Shown here: one piece after another, positions 6,242 to 10,878 of the stretch
Position numbering within the stretch: the first letter of the stretch is position 1
Layout: every line of letters starts with the position of its first letter
Source of the DNA: Gemmatimonadota bacterium
Lineage (GTDB): Bacteria > JBHIER01 > G020348925
Reading direction: 5' to 3'
Assembly: GCA_020348925.1 (NCBI GenBank)
Contig: CP070758.1
Location: 1,063,259 to 1,074,136, forward strand
Length of the DNA: 10,878 bases
Position numbers and translations under genes: made by a program
Notes under the pieces: generated by a model
What the model saw: only the letters and a program-made list of their open reading frames with translations
Databases searched by the model: none
What the model was told of the DNA's origin: nothing

Positions 6242-9154
6242 ATGAAACATCCAGTCACATTCATCGTCAGTTTTGTTCTAATGGCCTTCCTCGCTGGTTC
6301 TATCAACGGCGATACGTTATCTGTTGCCAGCGGTGAGGGTGAGCGCGGCAGTACGGGGAACATCATCTCAGTCGATCTGAACAATGATGTGGGAGTTTGG
6401 GGTGTTCAATTCGATCTCATTTTCGACTCCTCGGTCTTGACCCTGGACGACGTCGATACGACTGACAGAGCAGAGCAATTCGATTTTTTTGTGTATAACA
6501 GAATCAATCCCAACAATGTCCGTTTCATTATGTTCTTCGGCAGTTTTGACGTACTGCTCCCTGGCACAGGCTCAATTGTTGACCTTTCATTTTCCGTAGC
6601 TACCGACGCTCGACCGGGTGAATACCCCTTAACACTCCAGAGAGTTCAAGTTACCGACACACTGGGAGCCATTCTGCCCTTCGACTTGGTCAACGGAATT
6701 TTTAAGGTGACGGTAGTCCTCGACTCGCTGCGTATCACTCCGAGACCGGCCGAGGTGGCCTGCGCCGAGACGCAGCAGTTCACGGCCACCGGCTACGATA
6801 CCCAAGGACAGCCCGTGGACCTTGACGCCCTGTGGGACGTCCTTCCAACCCATCTGGGACAGATCAACGCCACCGGACTCTTCACGGCTGACAGTCAGGG
6901 CACGGGGTGGGTCTATGCGACCTTTGAAACATGGGAAGATTCCGTTTCCCTGAACGTGATACCGGGAGAACCGGAAACAGTCGACGTCGAGCCGGACTCC
7001 GCAACCCTCGTTTCAGGAACACAACAGCTCTTTACAGTTGAGGGCGTCGATGAATGCGGTAACATGTTCGAACCCGCAGTAATCTGGGCCGTTCATCCCC
7101 AAGATCTGGGAACCATTGATCAAACCGGGCAGTTCACTGCCGTAAAGGCCGGCAGCGGTTGGATCGTCGCCTCCGGATCGCCTGAAGATTCATCTTTCGT
7201 CACCGTAGTTGTGGGGCCGCTCGATTCCATCGACATCTCCCCTGATGCGGGCACACTCGTATGCAATAATACCCTTCAATTCACGGCCCAGGGATTTGAC
7301 GCCAACGGAAACGACGTCACTGTGGACCCGGACTGGGCGGTGGTTCCTGAAGACCTGGGAGATATCGACACGACCGGACTCTTTACTGCTTCCAGAATCG
7401 GTGAGGGTTGGGTCTTGGTCGGACAGGATGCCATCTTCGATTCAGCCCATGTTGTTGTCGAAGGGGGCGCTCTAACCGTTCTTGATATTGAACCTGATGT
7501 GGCGGAGGTTGTATCCGGTGAAAACCGGCAGTTCACCGCCCTCGGCTACGACGATTGCGGAAATAGTATTACCTTCCAACCAGAATGGTCCGTCTCTCCT
7601 CCGGAGTTAGGGACCATCGATTCAAACGGCCTCTTCCTCGCTCAGGTTGAAGGTCAAGGATGGGTCATCGTCTCAGGATCAGCCCAGGATTCCGCTCAAG
7701 TCACTGTGCAACATGGCTGGGCCACAAGCCTGAACCTGACTCCTGAAGAGGCTTTTGCTGCTCCCGGAGATTCGATTGTGTACACCGCCACTGCCAGTGA
7801 CGGAATCAACGAGTGGGACGTGACCGATCTGATCATTTGGTCGACCACGGATCCGAGCGGCGCATTTTCAGACAATATCTATATTGCCGGCACAGAGGGA
7901 GAATGGCTGGTTATTGCCACACATACGGTTCCGTTATCGGATACGGTCCACGTCACAGTCTCCATCACTGATGTTGCGTTTGCATTGCCACTCACTCCTG
8001 GTTGGAATATGATCTCCCTGCCTATCGTTCCTGAGACACTGGACATAGATGTTTTATTCCCCAATGCTCTGGCCCAGTGGAAATATGCGGGAGGCTATCA
8101 ATGGCTCGACGACGTTGAACTGTGTACGGGGTTCTGGATATTTGTCGATGAGGCCGATACTGTGAATATTGTAGGGGAGCCTATCCGGACATGCTGTCTG
8201 GATATGCTGACAGGTTGGAACTTGGTGGGTTCGGTGATTTGTGAGATGCCGATTGATGAGATTGTCGATACGACGACTTGGGAATTTCCAATATATGTAA
8301 GCCCCATGAATGTTTGGGCCTGGCAGGTGGGTGGATATATGCCCGTCTCGGAGATCGATCCAGGTGCTGCTGTGTGGTTATTGGCAGAGAGCCCTGGAAC
8401 CGTCTGTTTTTCGTGCGACAGCCTTGAGGCTCTGAAAACAACTTCCAACATGCCAAAACTTACGGATCCATCGTGGAAAGCATCCATCCATTTGGAAAGT
8501 ACCGGTGAACGAAAAACCCTCGAGTTTGGAGTTCACGAAGATGCGACAGCGGGGATTGATAGGGGCTTTGACGTGGCAGTACCGCCGCTCCCACCGGGAG
8601 ACAATGTCCGCACACTCCAATTTGAGGGTGAAAACGATCTCGGGGTCAACTTTTGGAGGGATATCAGGGGTTCTGAGAATGCCAGATGGTCTCTCGTTTT
8701 TGACAGCGAGAGTGAGATCCTGCTATCCTGGGAGGTATCTGAAATTCCCCAGGACCTGTCTATTCTCCTGAAAACGGCGACGGAACAGATCGACATGAGA
8801 GCACAGACGGAACTGCAGCTCCACGAGGGATCATATAAATTCGAAGTAATATTGCGCCAGGGTCCGCAATCATTCACCCTGGAACAGAACTATCCGAATC
8901 CCTTTAATCCGAGGACGGAGATTCGATATCAGTTACCTCATGTTGGATCTTCCCTTCACACCACACTGACGATCTACAACATTCTCGGCCAGGAAGTACG
9001 GACTCTTGTGAATGAAGTCAAGGAGCCGGGCTATTACCAGGTGACCTGGGATGCCCGGGACGATTTTGGGTTTGAGGTTTCGAGTGGTGTATATTTCTAT
9101 CAGATACGAACAGAGAACTTTGTCGAGACAAAACGCATGCTCCTCATGAAATAA
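6242..9154 (+). CDS. Surface protein: N-terminal cohesin, Ig-like (BIG2-type) repeats, beta domains and T9SS-type C-terminal domain
   Basis: A protein of 970 residues; the ATG lies 8 nt after AGGAGG (6228-6233). Residues 1-23 are a signal peptide. Residues 24-156 form a cohesin-type beta sandwich (GNIISVDLNNDVGVWGVQFDL...LLPGTGSIVDLSF...VNGIFKV), the partner type for dockerins. Four Ig-like repeats follow (about 160-242, 243-326, 327-408, 410-491), each with QFTA.G.D..G, W.V.P..LG.ID..G.F.A and a G.GW strand. A weaker fifth covers 492-577. Residues 585-723 hold a Trp-rich module with two related halves (GWNMISLPI and GWNLVGSVI), often seen in secreted FCB proteins. A beta domain (740-870) precedes the T9SS-type C-terminal domain (878-970), with NPFNP at 886-890 and the ending KRMLLMK, like the upstream peptidase. 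It has no visible catalytic motif. It is probably a displayed stalk offering a cohesin, an inference from domain order. The terminator 47 nt downstream ends the transcript. Confidence 0.88.
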   Translation: MKHPVTFIVSFVLMAFLAGSINGDTLSVASGEGERGSTGNIISVDLNNDVGVWGVQFDLIFDSSVLTLDDVDTTDRAEQFDFFVYNRINPNNVRFIMFFGSFDVLLPGTGSIVDLSFSVATDARPGEYPLTLQRVQVTDTLGAILPFDLVNGIFKVTVVLDSLRITPRPAEVACAETQQFTATGYDTQGQPVDLDALWDVLPTHLGQINATGLFTADSQGTGWVYATFETWEDSVSLNVIPGEPETVDVEPDSATLVSGTQQLFTVEGVDECGNMFEPAVIWAVHPQDLGTIDQTGQFTAVKAGSGWIVASGSPEDSSFVTVVVGPLDSIDISPDAGTLVCNNTLQFTAQGFDANGNDVTVDPDWAVVPEDLGDIDTTGLFTASRIGEGWVLVGQDAIFDSAHVVVEGGALTVLDIEPDVAEVVSGENRQFTALGYDDCGNSITFQPEWSVSPPELGTIDSNGLFLAQVEGQGWVIVSGSAQDSAQVTVQHGWATSLNLTPEEAFAAPGDSIVYTATASDGINEWDVTDLIIWSTTDPSGAFSDNIYIAGTEGEWLVIATHTVPLSDTVHVTVSITDVAFALPLTPGWNMISLPIVPETLDIDVLFPNALAQWKYAGGYQWLDDVELCTGFWIFVDEADTVNIVGEPIRTCCLDMLTGWNLVGSVICEMPIDEIVDTTTWEFPIYVSPMNVWAWQVGGYMPVSEIDPGAAVWLLAESPGTVCFSCDSLEALKTTSNMPKLTDPSWKASIHLESTGERKTLEFGVHEDATAGIDRGFDVAVPPLPPGDNVRTLQFEGENDLGVNFWRDIRGSENARWSLVFDSESEILLSWEVSEIPQDLSILLKTATEQIDMRAQTELQLHEGSYKFEVILRQGPQSFTLEQNYPNPFNPRTEIRYQLPHVGSSLHTTLTIYNILGQEVRTLVNEVKEPGYYQVTWDARDDFGFEVSSGVYFYQIRTENFVETKRMLLMK
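6719..7714 (+). repeat. Four Ig-like repeats arranged as a duplicated pair (ABAB) with a 167-codon period
   Basis: Within the cohesin/Ig-like protein, repeats 1 and 3 begin LDS..I.P and carry Cys in the first strand (C174, C341). Repeats 2 and 4 carry Cys in a D-x-CGN turn (C272, C439) and share a WIVASGS/WVIVSGS strand. Both Cys pairs are 167 residues apart, so a two-domain unit was probably duplicated as a block. The Cys pattern could allow a disulfide between neighbouring domains. Confidence 0.75.
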
Positions 9155-9169
9155 GAAATTCGATGTTGC

Positions 9170-9187
9170 GTCCGGCACCCACCGGAC
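9170..9187 (+). other. Small hairpin upstream of the terminator
   Basis: GTCCGG and CCGGAC are separated by six bases (CACCCA), 15 nt after the stop codon of the cohesin/Ig-like gene and 14 nt before the terminator stem. It may help RNA 3'-end stability. No T-run follows, so it is not itself a terminator. Confidence 0.4.
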
Positions 9188-9201
9188 CTCAGTAGGTTTT
9201 T

Positions 9202-9236
9202 AAGCCGCCGGGAGTAGTAATCCCGGCGGCTTTTTT
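9202..9236 (+). terminator. Rho-independent terminator
   Basis: A perfect GC-rich stem, GCCGCCGGGA (9204-9213) with TCCCGGCGGC (9221-9230), has a 7-nt loop (GTAGTAA) and two further A-T pairs at the base. A run of six T (9231-9236) follows. It ends the probable two-gene transcript of the peptidase and the cohesin/Ig-like protein. Confidence 0.92.
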
Positions 9237-9305
9237 AAACCACCCACATGTCAGATCCTCCGAATTGCCGGCATATTCCTCTCTCCAACTCCTAATATTT
9301 TTGAC

Positions 9306-9334
9306 TTGACAGTGACGACAAAATCCACTATCCT
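9306..9334 (+). promoter_or_regulatory. Sigma70-like promoter for the scaffoldin-like gene
   Basis: TTGACA (9306-9311), exactly 17 nt, then TATCCT (9329-9334). The start of transcription would be near 9341, about 77 nt before the chosen ATG. It lies just past the upstream terminator, so the two downstream genes form a separate transcription unit. Confidence 0.6.
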
Positions 9335-9349
9335 TTCAAGTACTGAAAG
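9333..9349. promoter_or_regulatory. Dyad CTTTCA-N5-TGAAAG across the predicted transcription start
   Basis: Perfect 6-bp arms (9333-9338 and 9344-9349) flank AGTAC. The dyad begins in the -10 box and covers the likely start site, where a repressor site would act. Only the symmetry is seen; it could be chance. Confidence 0.35.
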
Positions 9350-9402
9350 CAGAACCAGGTTTGCATCCAATTCACCCTGAACCCGCGACGGCCGATCCTT
9401 TT

Positions 9403-9411
9403 AAAAGGAGG
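9403..9411 (+). promoter_or_regulatory. Ribosome-binding site that decides the start of the scaffoldin-like gene
   Basis: AAAAGGAGG runs directly into an ATG at 9412 with no spacing, which is too close. The next in-frame ATG at 9418 is 6 nt away, a normal distance, so translation is placed there. The in-frame TTG at 9361 has no such site. Confidence 0.75.
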
Positions 9412-9417
9412 ATGAAG

Positions 9418-10545
9418 ATGAAGGGGAAAACACTCATCCCTATTCCTTTTTGGGGAAAATTGGTGCTACTTGTAACCGCAGGGTTCACTCTCTTTCTCTT
9501 CAATAACATCTGGGGTCAGAATGCATTGATCGTAGAGAATGCTGACTACTTCAGGGGATCAATAGGTAATATTCTGACTATCACTATGGTTAACGAGGGT
9601 AATGTTGCTGGTATCATGCTTGATATAACTTTCGACCCTGACTGCTTTTCTATTGATCCTGAAAGTTGTTCAAAGACTGACCGAACTATAGATATGAATA
9701 TTTTCGCAGCAGTCAATCCGGAGCCAGGACTTATCAGATTTACGGCGGCAAGTCTTGGCACATTCATTCCTCCGGGATCAGGTCCTATTGTTCGCTTTAC
9801 TGTGGGCGTATCCTCAGAATGTGAACTTGGGCAGTATACCTTTGCCTTATCGAACTCAAAATTTGCTGATCCGGCTGGTAGAGAATATCCTCATGATGTG
9901 GTGAATGGAATCATAACTGTTTGGCCTCCAACGGTATTAAATGTTGAGGATCAGGTTGTCTTTCAAAATTCTCGTGATAATGTCATCAATCTTAATTTGG
10001 ACGATGAGTCTCAAGATGCGCTAATATGTGCTGCAGAGGTTTCTATTTTGTACGATACAACGTGTTTTGAAGTGATCTCAGTAGAACCAACGAACCGAAC
10101 AAGAGATCTCAATATTTTTCAATATGCTGATAGAGATAGTGGAATTCAAATCGCTATGACTGGTCTTGGTGCATGTATTTTGAAAGGAACAGGTCCTATT
10201 GCAAGAATTAATGTAAATGTCAGTAATTGCCCGGAAGGTTTTTTTTCTTGGAATATATCCAATGCAAAATTAGCAGACGGAGGAGGCAATATTATTCCCT
10301 TCATCGAGGTTGATGGCAACATTGCCATCTATACGAGTCCTAAAGGGAATGTAAACGATGACGGCACAATCGATGCCCTTGATGTCGTCCTCACCATCAG
10401 AATTGCCATTGGTCAATACCCTGATCCAAGCGAGAGCGAACTCCAAGCTGCAGACTGCAATTTAGACGGACAGGTTGATGTCTCAGATGTCATCGGTATT
10501 GTCAATATTATTACAGGACTTGGAATCTGTCTGCCTTTAAATTAA
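9418..10545 (+). CDS. Scaffoldin-like secreted protein: cohesin-cohesin-dockerin
   Basis: A protein of 375 residues. A signal peptide of about 34 residues (LVLLVTAGFTLFLFNNIWGQ) is followed by two cohesin-type domains, about 35-169 and 172-306. Each has a strand like VAGIMLDITFDPDCF, a T-[DN]-R-T-x-D-x-x-[IV]-F element (T87 and T225), a P.GSGPIVRF-like turn and a closing VNGIITV or VDGNIAI strand. A type I dockerin covers 309-371, with loops NVNDDGTID (first Asp replaced by Asn311) and DCNLDGQVD (from 347), and helices DVVLTIRIAIG and DVIGIVNIITG. It ends soon after with no T9SS-type C-terminal domain. Cohesins bind dockerins, so with both kinds it could link several partners or polymerise; the binding partners are inference. 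The gene looks more AT-rich than those upstream. The next gene starts 15 nt after its stop, so they are probably one operon. Confidence 0.88.
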   Translation: MKGKTLIPIPFWGKLVLLVTAGFTLFLFNNIWGQNALIVENADYFRGSIGNILTITMVNEGNVAGIMLDITFDPDCFSIDPESCSKTDRTIDMNIFAAVNPEPGLIRFTAASLGTFIPPGSGPIVRFTVGVSSECELGQYTFALSNSKFADPAGREYPHDVVNGIITVWPPTVLNVEDQVVFQNSRDNVINLNLDDESQDALICAAEVSILYDTTCFEVISVEPTNRTRDLNIFQYADRDSGIQIAMTGLGACILKGTGPIARINVNVSNCPEGFFSWNISNAKLADGGGNIIPFIEVDGNIAIYTSPKGNVNDDGTIDALDVVLTIRIAIGQYPDPSESELQAADCNLDGQVDVSDVIGIVNIITGLGICLPLN

Positions 10546-10560
10546 TTATTGGAAGGATTG

Positions 10561-10878
10561 ATGTTAAAAAAATTGTTCATATTTTTTATTACAGTACATA
10601 TCATCTTTGTAGCTGGGGAAATTTGGAGCCAGAATACATTTAGCGTAGAGAATGCTATTTTCTTATTGGGATCGACTGACAACATTCTGACTATCAGCTT
10701 GAATGTTGACTCCTATGTTGCTGCCATTCAGTTTGATCTCTCGTATGACTCAAACTGCTTTATTATCGATCCACAAAGTTTAACACGAACCGATCGAACT
10801 GTAGATTTGACTGTTTTTCAGGCCAGCAATCCCGAGCCAGGCCTGATCATGTTTGCAGGGACCGGTATTGGTACGACC
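10561..10878 (+). CDS. Secreted cohesin-domain protein, paralogue of the preceding gene (partial, runs off right edge)
   Basis: An ATG at 10561 opens 106 codons without a stop. GGAAGG (10551-10556) lies 4 nt upstream. Residues 1-24 are a signal peptide (LFIFFITVHIIFVAGEIWSQ). The rest is the first two-thirds of a cohesin, closely matching the first cohesin of the preceding protein: F.VENA.F..GS..NILTI near the start, YDSNCFIIDP, then TDRTVDLTVF and NPEPGLIMF. It has probably arisen by tandem duplication. Whether a second cohesin and a dockerin follow, as in its neighbour, lies outside the window. Confidence 0.85.
   Translation, partial: MLKKLFIFFITVHIIFVAGEIWSQNTFSVENAIFLLGSTDNILTISLNVDSYVAAIQFDLSYDSNCFIIDPQSLTRTDRTVDLTVFQASNPEPGLIMFAGTGIGTT

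Noticed and set aside
9361-9417. Earlier in-frame TTG (9361) or ATG (9412) start for the scaffoldin-like gene
   Set aside because: The TTG has no ribosome-binding site, and the ATG at 9412 abuts the GGAGG. The ATG at 9418 has correct spacing and starts a normal signal peptide.
1-10878. Cellulosome locus
   Set aside because: Cohesins and dockerins are present, but no glycoside hydrolase, carbohydrate-binding module or S-layer anchor is visible, and the T9SS-type C-termini point to a Gram-negative FCB-like organism rather than Clostridia.

Overview
The window carries five secreted or surface-protein genes. It most likely comes from a Gram-negative bacterium of the FCB superphylum or a neighbouring candidate phylum (Calditrichota, Zixibacteria, Latescibacterota or KSB1-like). 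That placement is an inference. It rests on two proteins ending in the NPFNP...IYN.LGQ.VRTLV...SG.YFY...KRM.LMK module annotated as a type A sorting domain of type IX secretion (T9SS), and on the mix of FG-GAP, Ig-like, cohesin and dockerin modules. I see no rRNA, tRNA, CRISPR array, transposase or phage gene.

Layout: (1) Minus strand, 1664 to beyond the left edge: a signal peptide, seven FG-GAP/VCBS calcium-loop repeats and a type I dockerin. (2) 1665-2611: a long divergent intergenic region that ends in an A-tract, a strong sigma70-like promoter and two tandem 37-bp dyad repeats. (3) 2612-6166 plus: an M1-family zinc metallopeptidase with an added beta domain, a ThuA/GATase-like domain, a dockerin, a cohesin-like domain and a T9SS-type C-terminal domain. 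(4) 6242-9154 plus: a cohesin, four Ig-like repeats in an ABAB pattern, further beta domains and a T9SS-type C-terminal domain, followed by a textbook intrinsic terminator. (5) 9418-10545 plus, from its own promoter: two cohesins and a dockerin, resembling a small scaffoldin. (6) 10561 to beyond the right edge: a close paralogue beginning with another cohesin.

Together: each of the five genes encodes a cohesin, a dockerin or both, and none has a visible glycoside hydrolase. The economical reading is a non-cellulosomal cohesin-dockerin assembly outside the cell. Proteins 3 and 4 would be attached or exported through their T9SS-type C-termini. The scaffoldin-like protein would link modules, and the peptidase and the FG-GAP protein would be cargo. 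Pairing specificity and function cannot be read from sequence. The modules are seen, the family assignments rest on known motifs, and the assembly is inference.
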